Assembly (NCBI RefSeq): GCF_020687385.1
Contig: NZ_JAJEQM010000012.1
Location: forward strand, 40,075 to 104,074
DNA: 64,000 nucleotides
Source: Hominilimicola fabiformis
GTDB lineage: Bacteria; Bacillota; Clostridia; UBA1381
Reading direction: 5' to 3'
Both the position numbers and the translations under genes were made by a program. Shown here piece after piece: positions 37,416-45,240 of the stretch. Under the pieces are notes generated by a model. The model ran no database searches. It was not told the DNA's origin and worked only from the letters and a program-made list of their open reading frames with translations. The first letter of the stretch is position 1; every line of letters starts with the position of its first letter.

Positions 37416-38164
37416 TCCGTCACGCCCTTTCTGAATTCGGTTGTAAATGTCTTATCGTAAAGTTTCGACAGTGAATAATCATCGCCGAGAAAATCACCGA
37501 CTGTTATAAGTGCGGTCTTTTTTATACCGTTTTTCTCTGCTGTTTTATTTAATGTCCCCACTGTGCAACGCATAACTTTTTCGTCTTTCCAAGTAGCCTT
37601 GTAAACTATCGCCGCAGGTGTATTTTCACTGTAACCGCCTTTTACAAGTTCAGCCGACAATTCCTTTAATAAACCTGTTGATAAAAATATCACCATTGTC
37701 GCATTATGTGACGCAAGCAAATGTATTTTTTCTTTCGGAGGTACAGGAGTTCTGCCCTCCATACGCGTTATTATGACGGTTTGCGATACATCAGGCAACG
37801 TATATTCCGCCTTCAAAGCCGCCGCCGCACCGCAAAACGAGCTTACACCGGGGCAAACATCATATTCAATTCCAAGTTTATCAAGCCTATCCATTTGTTC
37901 ACGAATTGCACCGTAAACACACGGATCACCCGTATGCAAACGCACAATGTTTTTAGTGTCCCCCTGTTTCATTACGTCAATAACTTCATCAAGATTCATT
38001 TTTGCACTGTTATAAATTTCAGCACTGTCTTTTGCATATTCCAAAAGCTCGGGATTAACAAGCGAACCGGCATAAATAATAATATCTGCATTTTCCAAAA
38101 GTTTTTTTCCGCGTATAGTTATAAGATCGGCTGCACCGCTGCCCGCTCCAACAAAATGTACCAT
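37412..38164 (-). CDS. cbiF: Cobalt-precorrin-4 C11-methyltransferase
   Basis: CbiF methylates C11. The 250-residue protein has HFVGAGSGAADLITIRG, RLHTGDPCVYGAI and CPGVSSFCGAAAAL. The start at 38164 (SD GGAAAGGA) lies one base from the cbiD stop. Confidence 0.94.
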   Translation of the reverse strand: MVHFVGAGSGAADLITIRGKKLLENADIIIYAGSLVNPELLEYAKDSAEIYNSAKMNLDEVIDVMKQGDTKNIVRLHTGDPCVYGAIREQMDRLDKLGIEYDVCPGVSSFCGAAAALKAEYTLPDVSQTVIITRMEGRTPVPPKEKIHLLASHNATMVIFLSTGLLKELSAELVKGGYSENTPAAIVYKATWKDEKVMRCTVGTLNKTAEKNGIKKTALITVGDFLGDDYSLSKLYDKTFTTEFRKGVTE

Positions 38165-38165
38165 T

Positions 38166-39233
38166 TTATATCCTTTCCAAAATACCGTCGACATCAGCAG
38201 TTTTTCCGATAATTCCCTGTTTATTCAAAAACATTATCGCACCAATATTGACATCACTTCTGTGCTTTAGGTATTTATCAATTCTTTTCATCAATATATC
38301 AATAGTTTTAGTGTCCCTAATAATTTCATAAGCCTCATCGGTCGTCACACAATCGAGAATATCCGCAAAATTCTCCACACCGGCCAAAGCCGCACATAAC
38401 GCAAGCGTTTCCATTCTGCCGTCCGCATATTTTGAATGAGTATTCATAATTCCGCTGCCAAGCTTAACAAGTTTACCCATATGCGAAATTATCAGTATAT
38501 CCGAAAAACCCAAATCGGACGCATAATCTATCGCGTCACCAATATAATTACTGCACTGAACGGTATTTTTTATACCAAAAGTTTTTTTAGCAAAATCCTC
38601 GCCGTAATTGCCCGGCACAAGCACCGCAATACTGTCGCCGGCACTTTTTCGTGTATTGAGTTCAAGAAAAATCGTGTCCAAAAGTGCCTTTTCACTCATA
38701 GGCTCAACAATTCCGCTTGTACCCAAAATCGAAATTCCACCCTCAATACCGAGTCTTGAATTAAACGTCTTTTTCGCGATTTCTTCGCCGTTCGGCACGG
38801 AAATAATCACATCAAAACCGCCGTCATAATCACCGCAAATCTCATTTATACTGTTTCTAATCATTTGACGCGGAACACTGTTTATCGCGGCATTTCCGAC
38901 AGGTTGATCAAGTCCATTACGAGTCACGCGACCTACGCCCACACCGCCGTCAATTTTTATACCGCCACTATTTTTTCTGACAGTCGCACAAACAAGTATA
39001 CCGTTGGTTATGTCGGGATCGTCACCGCTGTACTTTTTAACTGTGCAAGTGACACTGTCACCGTCAATCTGCGTGTCGGTTATGTCAATACTTATGCTCT
39101 CACCTTTGGGAAGTGTAATTTGAGTTGTTATGACTATTTCGTCATTTAACACAGTCATAACCGCCGCTTTTGCCGCCGCCGCGGCACAGCTCCCAGTCGT
39201 GTAACCTTTCTTTAAAAACCTGTTGCTTTTCAT
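38166..39233 (-). CDS. cbiD: Cobalt-precorrin-5B C1-methyltransferase
   Basis: CbiD methylates C1 and marks the anaerobic route. The 355-residue protein has KKGYTTGSCAAAAAKAA, GGVGVGRVTRNGLD and GTSGIVEPMSEKAL. It is the first gene of the 17-gene cobalamin run. The leader is only about 25 bases, with SD GTGGAG. Confidence 0.95.
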   Translation of the reverse strand: MKSNRFLKKGYTTGSCAAAAAKAAVMTVLNDEIVITTQITLPKGESISIDITDTQIDGDSVTCTVKKYSGDDPDITNGILVCATVRKNSGGIKIDGGVGVGRVTRNGLDQPVGNAAINSVPRQMIRNSINEICGDYDGGFDVIISVPNGEEIAKKTFNSRLGIEGGISILGTSGIVEPMSEKALLDTIFLELNTRKSAGDSIAVLVPGNYGEDFAKKTFGIKNTVQCSNYIGDAIDYASDLGFSDILIISHMGKLVKLGSGIMNTHSKYADGRMETLALCAALAGVENFADILDCVTTDEAYEIIRDTKTIDILMKRIDKYLKHRSDVNIGAIMFLNKQGIIGKTADVDGILERI

Positions 39234-39250
39234 CTGTTTTTCTCCACAAA

Positions 39251-39294
39251 AAAATCATATACATTATTATATAATGTATATGATTTTCTGTCAA
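39251..39294 (-). promoter_or_regulatory. Cobalamin operon promoter inside a perfect inverted repeat (also ileS terminator)
   Basis: TTGACA (39294-39289) and TATAAT (39271-39266) are both perfect and 17 bp apart. The inverted repeat 39251-39266/39272-39287 (16-bp arms, 5-base centre) covers the spacer, part of the -10 and the start site. The same repeat followed by T7 works as a hairpin terminator for ileS. There is no space for a cobalamin riboswitch. Confidence 0.75.
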
Positions 39295-39300
39295 TCCAAA

Positions 39301-42300
39301 TTAGAGTTTCTTAACACCAAGTGTTACCTTTTCACCGTTTATGTTCCATTCTTTTGTATTACCGTCGGCAGAATTTGTATCAACTTCATCTGCAAGAGTT
39401 TCGTCTTTGATAGTGCTTTCATTATCAGTGATAATCTTAGCAATCTTATCATTACCCTCACAGCTTACTTTGATGTGGTCCATAACTTCAAAATCAGAAT
39501 CTTTTCTCATTGTCTGAATTTTTGAAATCACTTCACGAACAAATCCTTCTTCGATAAGTTCTTCAGAAAGGTTTGTATCAAGCACAACAGTAATACCGTA
39601 ATCACTGTTTGATTCAAAACCTTCCTTATGAGCCGATTCGATAAGTAAATCTTCTTCTGCAAGCGATTCTTCGTTTCCGTCAACAGTAATCTTTAGTGAG
39701 CCCGTTTCCTTAAGTTCAGCCATAGCCTTGCTACCGTCAATATTAGCAAGGATTTCTCTTACTGCGTTGATATTCTTACCGAAACGTCTGCCAAGAGTCT
39801 TTAACTGCGGCTTAAAGCTATATGCAGTAAATGCGGCAACGTCATCTGTAAATTCAACCTTTTTAACGTTAAGTTCGTCCTCAATAATGTCAATATAGAA
39901 ATCACTAAGTGCCTCCGGTGCTTTAACGTACATCATACCGATTGGCTGACGGTTCTTAATATTTGCAGTATTACGGCACGCACGACCAAGCACAACTATA
40001 TCAAGAACTTCTTCCATATCATTTTCAAGTTCTTTATCAATAAGTTTTTCGTCATATTCAGGGAAGTCGCACAAGTGAATACTTTCCGGAGCGGACTTAT
40101 CAATATTTCTTACAAGATTTTGATAAATATCCTCTGTCATAAACGGAATCATCGGTGCAGCCGCCTTACAAAGCGTTACAAGTGCGGTATAAAGAGTCAT
40201 GTACGCATTAATCTTATCCTGAGTCATTTCCTTAACCCAGAAACGTGCTCTCGAACGTCTTACATACCAGTTTGAAAGCTCGTCAACAAAGTTATCAAGC
40301 ACTCTTGCCGTTTCTGTAATCTTGTAATTTGCAAGGTTATCGTCAACTGTCTTAACAAGTGTATTAAGCTTTGACAAAAGCCACTTATCCATTACCGAAA
40401 GTTTATCGTATTCAAGAGTATACTTTGTTGCATCAAACTCGTCAATATTCGCATACAATACGAAGAACGCATATGTGTTCCAAAGTGTACCCATAAACTT
40501 ACGTTGTCCTTCCGAAACCGCACCGTCATGGAAACGATTCGGTAGCCATGGAGCACTGTTTGAATAGAAGTACCAGCGAATTGCGTCCGCGCCGTGCTTT
40601 TCAAGTGCGTCAAACGGATCAACCGCATTGCCCTTAGACTTAGACATCTTCTGACCGTTTTCATCCTGAACGTGTCCCAAAACGATTACATTCTTGTACG
40701 GTGCTTTATTGAATAGCAAAGTTGATTCCGCAAGAAGTGAATAGAACCAACCTCTTGTCTGGTCAACCGCCTCACTGATAAAGTCAGCAGGGAAGTTTTC
40801 TTCAAATATATCCTTATTTTCAAACGGATAGTGCCACTGTGCAAAAGGCATTGCACCCGAGTCAAACCAACAGTCGATAACTTCAGGAACTCTGTGCATT
40901 TCTTTACCGCATTCAGGACACTTAATAGTTACAGCATCAATAAACGGTCTGTGAAGTTCGATTTCATCAGGACAGTTATCAGACATTGACTTGAGTTCTT
41001 CGATAGAACCGATTGCGTGTCTGTGACCGCATTCACATTCCCAAATATTAAGCGGAGTACCCCAATAACGGTTACGGCTTATACCCCAATCCTGTACGTT
41101 TTCAAGCCAAGCACCGAAACGTCCTTCACCGATTGTCTTAGGAATCCAATTAACTGTATTGTTATTTTTAATAAGGTCATCCTTAACGTCTGTCATCTTG
41201 ATAAACCAAGTATCACGTGCATAGTAGATAAGCGGTGTATCACATCTCCAACAGAACGGATAGCTGTGTTCAAACTTAGGTGCATTGAACAGCTGACCTC
41301 TTTCTTCAAGATTTACAAGAATTTCTTTATCAACATCTTTACAGAATGTACCTGCCCAAGGTGTTTCCTTAGTCATTTCACCCTTACCGTCAACAAGCTG
41401 TACGAAAGGCAAGTCGTACTTTCTGCCGACATTCGCGTCGTCCTCACCGAATGCAGGAGCGATATGAACGATACCTGTACCGTCTGTAAGAGTTACATAA
41501 CTGTCGCAAGTTACATAATAAGCCTTTTTATCAGGTGTTACGAAATTGAATAGCGGCTCATATTCCTTGTATTCAAGGTCAGTACCGACATACTTTTCAA
41601 CCACTTCATATTCTGTATCAGGGAAGTTTGTCTCAACAAGTGCCTCTGCCAAAATAAACTTCTCGTCACCTACTTTAATTTTTACATATGTTTCAACAGG
41701 GTTTACACAAAGTGCAACGTTTGACGGAAGTGTCCAAGGAGTTGTTGTCCAAGCAAGGAAGTATGTGTTTTCCTCACCCTTTACGATAAACTTAGCAGTA
41801 GCACTGCGTTCTTTAACGTCCTTGTATCCCTGTGCAACTTCGTGTGAAGAAAGCGGAGTACCGCAACGCGGGCAATACGGAACGATTTTGTGACCTTTAT
41901 ACAAAAGTCCCTTTTCCCAAATTTGCTTTAATGCCCACCATTCAGACTCGATAAAGTTGTTGTCGTAAGTTACATAAGGGTCGTCCATATCAGCCCAAAA
42001 GCCGACTGTACCGGAGAAATCTTCCCACATACCCTTATACTTCCATACACTTTCCTTACATTGCTTGATGAACGGTTCAAGACCGTATTCTTCGATTTGT
42101 TCCTTGCCGTCAAGACCAAGTTTCTTTTCAACTTCAAGTTCAACCGGAAGTCCGTGAGTATCCCAACCGGCTTTACGAAGTACCTTGTAGCCTTTCATTG
42201 TACGGTAGCGCGGAATCATATCCTTGATAACACGCGTTAAAACGTGACCGATATGCGGTTTACCGTTTGCAGTCGGAGGTCCGTCATAGAAAGTATAAAC

Positions 42301-42417
42301 CTCTCCTTCTTTTCTTTCATCGATACTCTTTTGGAAAATGTGATTGTCTTCCCAGAATTTTTCGGTTTTCTTTTCTCTTTCAACAAAATTCAGATTTGGT
42401 GAAACCTTGTCGTACAT
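39301..42417 (-). CDS. ileS: Isoleucyl-tRNA synthetase (long, IleRS2-like)
   Basis: IleS charges tRNA-Ile. The 1038-residue protein has the class I motif PHIGH near 58 and KMSKSKG near 590, a CP1 editing insert, and a C-terminal region (VVLDTNLSEELIEEGFVRE) typical of the longer eukaryote-like type 2 enzymes. That type is often insensitive to mupirocin (family knowledge). The start at 42417 (MYDKVSPNLNF) fits the SD AAAGGA; two ATGs further upstream are too close to it or unsupported. It is controlled by a T-box leader. Confidence 0.95.
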   Translation of the reverse strand: MYDKVSPNLNFVEREKKTEKFWEDNHIFQKSIDERKEGEVYTFYDGPPTANGKPHIGHVLTRVIKDMIPRYRTMKGYKVLRKAGWDTHGLPVELEVEKKLGLDGKEQIEEYGLEPFIKQCKESVWKYKGMWEDFSGTVGFWADMDDPYVTYDNNFIESEWWALKQIWEKGLLYKGHKIVPYCPRCGTPLSSHEVAQGYKDVKERSATAKFIVKGEENTYFLAWTTTPWTLPSNVALCVNPVETYVKIKVGDEKFILAEALVETNFPDTEYEVVEKYVGTDLEYKEYEPLFNFVTPDKKAYYVTCDSYVTLTDGTGIVHIAPAFGEDDANVGRKYDLPFVQLVDGKGEMTKETPWAGTFCKDVDKEILVNLEERGQLFNAPKFEHSYPFCWRCDTPLIYYARDTWFIKMTDVKDDLIKNNNTVNWIPKTIGEGRFGAWLENVQDWGISRNRYWGTPLNIWECECGHRHAIGSIEELKSMSDNCPDEIELHRPFIDAVTIKCPECGKEMHRVPEVIDCWFDSGAMPFAQWHYPFENKDIFEENFPADFISEAVDQTRGWFYSLLAESTLLFNKAPYKNVIVLGHVQDENGQKMSKSKGNAVDPFDALEKHGADAIRWYFYSNSAPWLPNRFHDGAVSEGQRKFMGTLWNTYAFFVLYANIDEFDATKYTLEYDKLSVMDKWLLSKLNTLVKTVDDNLANYKITETARVLDNFVDELSNWYVRRSRARFWVKEMTQDKINAYMTLYTALVTLCKAAAPMIPFMTEDIYQNLVRNIDKSAPESIHLCDFPEYDEKLIDKELENDMEEVLDIVVLGRACRNTANIKNRQPIGMMYVKAPEALSDFYIDIIEDELNVKKVEFTDDVAAFTAYSFKPQLKTLGRRFGKNINAVREILANIDGSKAMAELKETGSLKITVDGNEESLAEEDLLIESAHKEGFESNSDYGITVVLDTNLSEELIEEGFVREVISKIQTMRKDSDFEVMDHIKVSCEGNDKIAKIITDNESTIKDETLADEVDTNSADGNTKEWNINGEKVTLGVKKL

Positions 42418-42437
42418 TATATTCATTCCTTTCAAAT

Positions 42438-42674
42438 AAAAAAGCTTTCGTCCTGCATAACAAGACGAAAGCCAAATGCTTCGTTATACCACTCGTCATA
42501 CCAACATATGCGTTTCCTTTTACGGAGAAAACCCGTCACAGTCTACTCGGCAAAGCCTTTCGGTGTGAAACTCGGAAGTGATATTCAGCCACATTTACTC
42601 ACCGCCATGCTCTCACCGTCCATAGCTCGCTCTGTGTTTTCAATATGACATACTGTCTTCGTCATCGTCTTTAT
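42438..42674 (-). promoter_or_regulatory. T-box leader specific for isoleucine
   Basis: This 237-base leader precedes ileS. It ends in a terminator hairpin (GCTTTCGTC/GACGAAAGC, 42444-42472) followed by T6. The T-box-like sequence TGGTATAACGAAG lies at 42491-42479. Stem I includes GAATATCACTTCCGAG, in which ATC (42582-42580) is the likely Ile specifier followed by A. Uncharged tRNA-Ile should favour the antiterminator and raise ileS expression. Confidence 0.88.
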
Positions 42675-42680
42675 TGTTTT

Positions 42681-42709
42681 ATTATATTACAAAATATTTT
42701 TTTAGTCAA
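42681..42709 (-). promoter_or_regulatory. ileS T-box promoter
   Basis: TTGACT (42709-42704) and TATAAT (42686-42681) have a 17-bp spacer on the minus strand, giving a start near 42674. Confidence 0.75.
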
Positions 42710-42746
42710 CAGTTTTTATTGAAAAATTTCCTGTCTGCCAATGTTT

Positions 42747-43187
42747 TTAGTCGATATTATCGACCATTTTCATAACATTCGCACAAAGTGACTTAATCTG
42801 CATTTTATACTGTTCAATCTCGCCTTTCAGCGAAAGCATTTCTTGATGGCGTTTCATATGTTCATCATCAATCTGACGTGCAAGATAAGACGCGTCAAGC
42901 TTTGCTTTACTGATAATTGCATTCGCCTCTGTTTCGGCATTTCTCTTTGCGTCCTCGGCGGCTTGCTTGGCAATGTCAATCGACTTCTGCATTGTGTTTT
43001 CCATTTGCTTGTAACGCTCCACAGTTTCGGTCAAAAGTCCGATTTTATCTTTAAGCGTCTGATTTTCTTTACACAAAAGTTCGTAATCCTGTATTACAAC
43101 GTCAAGAAAATCGTCAACCTCATCACAATTATAGCCCTTGAGTTTCTTTTCAAATTCCTTATTTTGAATATCAATAGGTCTTAGCAC
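42747..43187 (-). CDS. divIVA: DivIVA family protein
   Basis: DivIVA binds curved membrane at poles and septa and recruits division or wall proteins. The 146-residue protein begins LRPIDIQNKEFEKKLKGYN, the membrane-binding family start, followed by CDEVDDFLD and a long coiled coil (about 40-140). It is downstream of ylmH by 14 bp. Confidence 0.92.
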   Translation of the reverse strand: MLRPIDIQNKEFEKKLKGYNCDEVDDFLDVVIQDYELLCKENQTLKDKIGLLTETVERYKQMENTMQKSIDIAKQAAEDAKRNAETEANAIISKAKLDASYLARQIDDEHMKRHQEMLSLKGEIEQYKMQIKSLCANVMKMVDNID

Positions 43188-43201
43188 AATGCTCCCCCTC
43201 C

Positions 43202-43954
43202 TTACACGAACTTCTCCACAGTTATGTGAAGTCTTCCTTTCCTGGTATTGTTCCCAATATCCTTTAAAATAAATCTTCCGTAATTGCGTATGGATAATAA
43301 GTCACCCTCACCGACTTGCTTTGAACGGTCAAGCACTTCTCGGTGATTCAGTTTTACATATCCCGAACTTATTAATTTTTCCGTATTTCCTCTTGATATA
43401 TTGAGTGTCGCCGCAACTACCGCGTCAAGACGCAATGACGCACATACGCACATTTTTTCGGTCGTTTTCGGTTTAGGCGGTATAAAGTCCGCCATATCAA
43501 CGATTTTCGTATTAACACCCGCATTTGCAATCTTATTCACGTTTCGTGCAACATATTCCGCTATATCCGACATTACAAACACATATGCGCCCTCATCATC
43601 TGTCAAAATATCGCCGGTTTTACTTCTGTCGATACCGAGCGACATAAGCGTACCGAGATAATCCCTGTGCGTCAGTTTACGAAACTTCGGCACATCAAAA
43701 CGTATAACGGAAATCGGCACTTCGCTTTCCTCAGACTCCTGCCATTCGGGAAATACGCAAATCACCTTTCTTTCCGCATTTTCATAACCGCCGAAAAACA
43801 ACGTATTATATCCGTACGGAATTTGAAATTCGTCCTCAATCACGGCAAGTTCACCGCCGTCAAGGAAATCGGAACATTTCATTTCACAATGCTTATCGCA
43901 AAGCGAAAACAAATCGTTTATCCTTGCAATAAGTAATTTATGATTTGTATTCAT
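43202..43954 (-). CDS. ylmH: YlmH family S4-domain RNA-binding protein
   Basis: This 250-residue protein has an N-terminal conserved region (VFPEWQE, RFDVPKFRKLTHRDYLGTLM) and a C-terminal S4 domain (about 178-245, RLDAVVAATLNISRGNTEKL). YlmH acts in ribosome rescue or recycling in B. subtilis and is linked to division clusters. The start 43954 follows GAGGTGG. Confidence 0.9.
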   Translation of the reverse strand: MNTNHKLLIARINDLFSLCDKHCEMKCSDFLDGGELAVIEDEFQIPYGYNTLFFGGYENAERKVICVFPEWQESEESEVPISVIRFDVPKFRKLTHRDYLGTLMSLGIDRSKTGDILTDDEGAYVFVMSDIAEYVARNVNKIANAGVNTKIVDMADFIPPKPKTTEKMCVCASLRLDAVVAATLNISRGNTEKLISSGYVKLNHREVLDRSKQVGEGDLLSIRNYGRFILKDIGNNTRKGRLHITVEKFV

Positions 43955-43973
43955 ATCCACCTCATATACAAAA

Positions 43974-43997
43974 GGGTGGTAATATCCCATACCACCC
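43974..43997. terminator. Hairpin between sepF and ylmH
   Basis: GGGTGGTA/TACCACCC with an 8-base loop, followed by TTTTG on the minus strand, forms an 8-bp stem. It is a weak terminator or processing site that may lower ylmH-divIVA expression. Confidence 0.5.
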
Positions 43998-44038
43998 AGC
44001 CGTATTTTGTTTAATTATAAGCAAATCCGAATATCGGA

Positions 44039-44503
44039 TTACATAAAGTTCCAATCCATACCGTTTTTAACGTGTTCTTTCATTGTATCGCCTGTTATAT
44101 CAATATTTTTCGGAGCAGCAACAAAAATACCCTCTGATACACGTCTGACTTTTCCGTTTACGCCGTAAGCCGCACCGGACATAAAATCAACAATTCTTCT
44201 TGCTTCTTCATTGTCAATCTGTCCTACATCAAAAATAACAAGTCTGCCCTCTTTTATTTCATTGGCAACATTTGTCGAATCGTTAATATCGGAAGGTCTC
44301 ATTATCTTTATTCTCGAAGATGATGTCGGATTGATAGGCACTACCTTTGAGAAAGTCTTTTTCGGAGCAGACTGCTGCGAACTTCTCTTGACACGTGCGT
44401 TTTCTTCATCTTCTGTTTCTTCCTCATCATAATAGTCGTCATCATAATAATCATCTTCACTTTCAAAGCCCAAAAAGTGCTTTACTGTGTTTAAAAAACC
44501 CAT
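44039..44503 (-). CDS. sepF: Cell division protein SepF
   Basis: SepF anchors and bundles FtsZ at the membrane. The 154-residue protein has an N-terminal amphipathic helix MGFLNTVKHFLGFES, an acidic Asp/Tyr linker, and the C-terminal SepF domain (about 70-154, RVSEGIFVAAPKNIDIT). The start 44503 has the SD AAGGAT. Confidence 0.93.
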   Translation of the reverse strand: MGFLNTVKHFLGFESEDDYYDDDYYDEEETEDEENARVKRSSQQSAPKKTFSKVVPINPTSSSRIKIMRPSDINDSTNVANEIKEGRLVIFDVGQIDNEEARRIVDFMSGAAYGVNGKVRRVSEGIFVAAPKNIDITGDTMKEHVKNGMDWNFM

Positions 44504-44524
44504 TTGTCTGTATCCTTTCATAAA

Positions 44525-45232
44525 TTACTTATTTTGAGAATAATCTCTTGCACCGAATATGGCACTGCCGACACGAACCATATTTGCTCCGCATTCAATG
44601 GCAGTTTCAAAATCCCCACTCATACCCATTGATAGGTATACCATATTAACATTATCATATTTTTTTTGCTTTATGTCAACAAAAAGTTGTCGCATGTTGT
44701 CAAAATGTAATCTGTTTGTAACAGAATTGTCAGTTTTCGGTGCTATTGTCATCAAGCCTTTAACTTTTACGTGCTTTAATTTACCGGCATATTTTAACAA
44801 ATCTTCAACTTCTTCTTTTGATATTCCCGATTTTGTTTCTTCGCCGGAGATATTTACCTGTATCAAAATATCCATATCAAGATTATGTTTTTCCGCCTGA
44901 CGTTCGATTTCGTCCATAAGTTTGATTGAATCAACCGAATGAATAAGGCAAACCTTATCAATGACATATTTAACCTTGTTTGTCTGTAAATGACCTATAA
45001 GATGCCACTTTACAGGCAAAACGCTGTCATACTTGTCCCTTACCTCCTGCGGCTTATTCTCGCCGATGTCCGTTACACCAAGCTTTATAGCCTCGTTCAT
45101 CATTTCGGCAGGGTGAGTTTTTGTAACGGCAACAAGCGTTATATCTTCACGTTTGCGTCCGCTCCTCTTAGCCGCCGCACTTATTCTCTTTTCAACGTCT
45201 TCAAGATTTTCCGCTATACTCACTTTTATCAT
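44525..45232 (-). CDS. yggS: Pyridoxal phosphate homeostasis protein
   Basis: This YggS/YlmE family PLP-binding protein of 235 residues helps control free PLP and amino-acid balance. The PLP lysine is in LVAVTKTHP near 36, with IGENKPQE, WHLIGHLQTNK and SMGMSGDFETAI. It lies between sepF and the HlyD-like gene. Confidence 0.94.
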   Translation of the reverse strand: MIKVSIAENLEDVEKRISAAAKRSGRKREDITLVAVTKTHPAEMMNEAIKLGVTDIGENKPQEVRDKYDSVLPVKWHLIGHLQTNKVKYVIDKVCLIHSVDSIKLMDEIERQAEKHNLDMDILIQVNISGEETKSGISKEEVEDLLKYAGKLKHVKVKGLMTIAPKTDNSVTNRLHFDNMRQLFVDIKQKKYDNVNMVYLSMGMSGDFETAIECGANMVRVGSAIFGARDYSQNK

Positions 45233-45240
45233 TCCTTTAC

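Larger units (their letters stand above)
26169..38317 (-). repeat. Dispersed 11-mer GGGACACTAAA within cobalamin genes
   Basis: Exact copies (plus-strand form TTTAGTGTCCC) start at 26235, 31066, 33137, 34417, 34924, 36969, 37952 and 38307; one reversed copy is at 26169. One-base variants are at 30956, 32901, 35641 and 37548. With the two copies before cysD this makes 11 exact hits; chance predicts about 0.03 in 64 kb. Seven of the coding copies read Gly/Arg-Asp-Thr-Lys with identical codons, but those in cbiP use other frames. The signal is therefore at DNA or RNA level. Confidence 0.85.

Noticed and set aside
39234..39300. Cobalamin riboswitch before cbiD
   Set aside because: Only 67 bp separate ileS and cbiD, filled by a palindrome and promoter; no conserved B12-box could be found.
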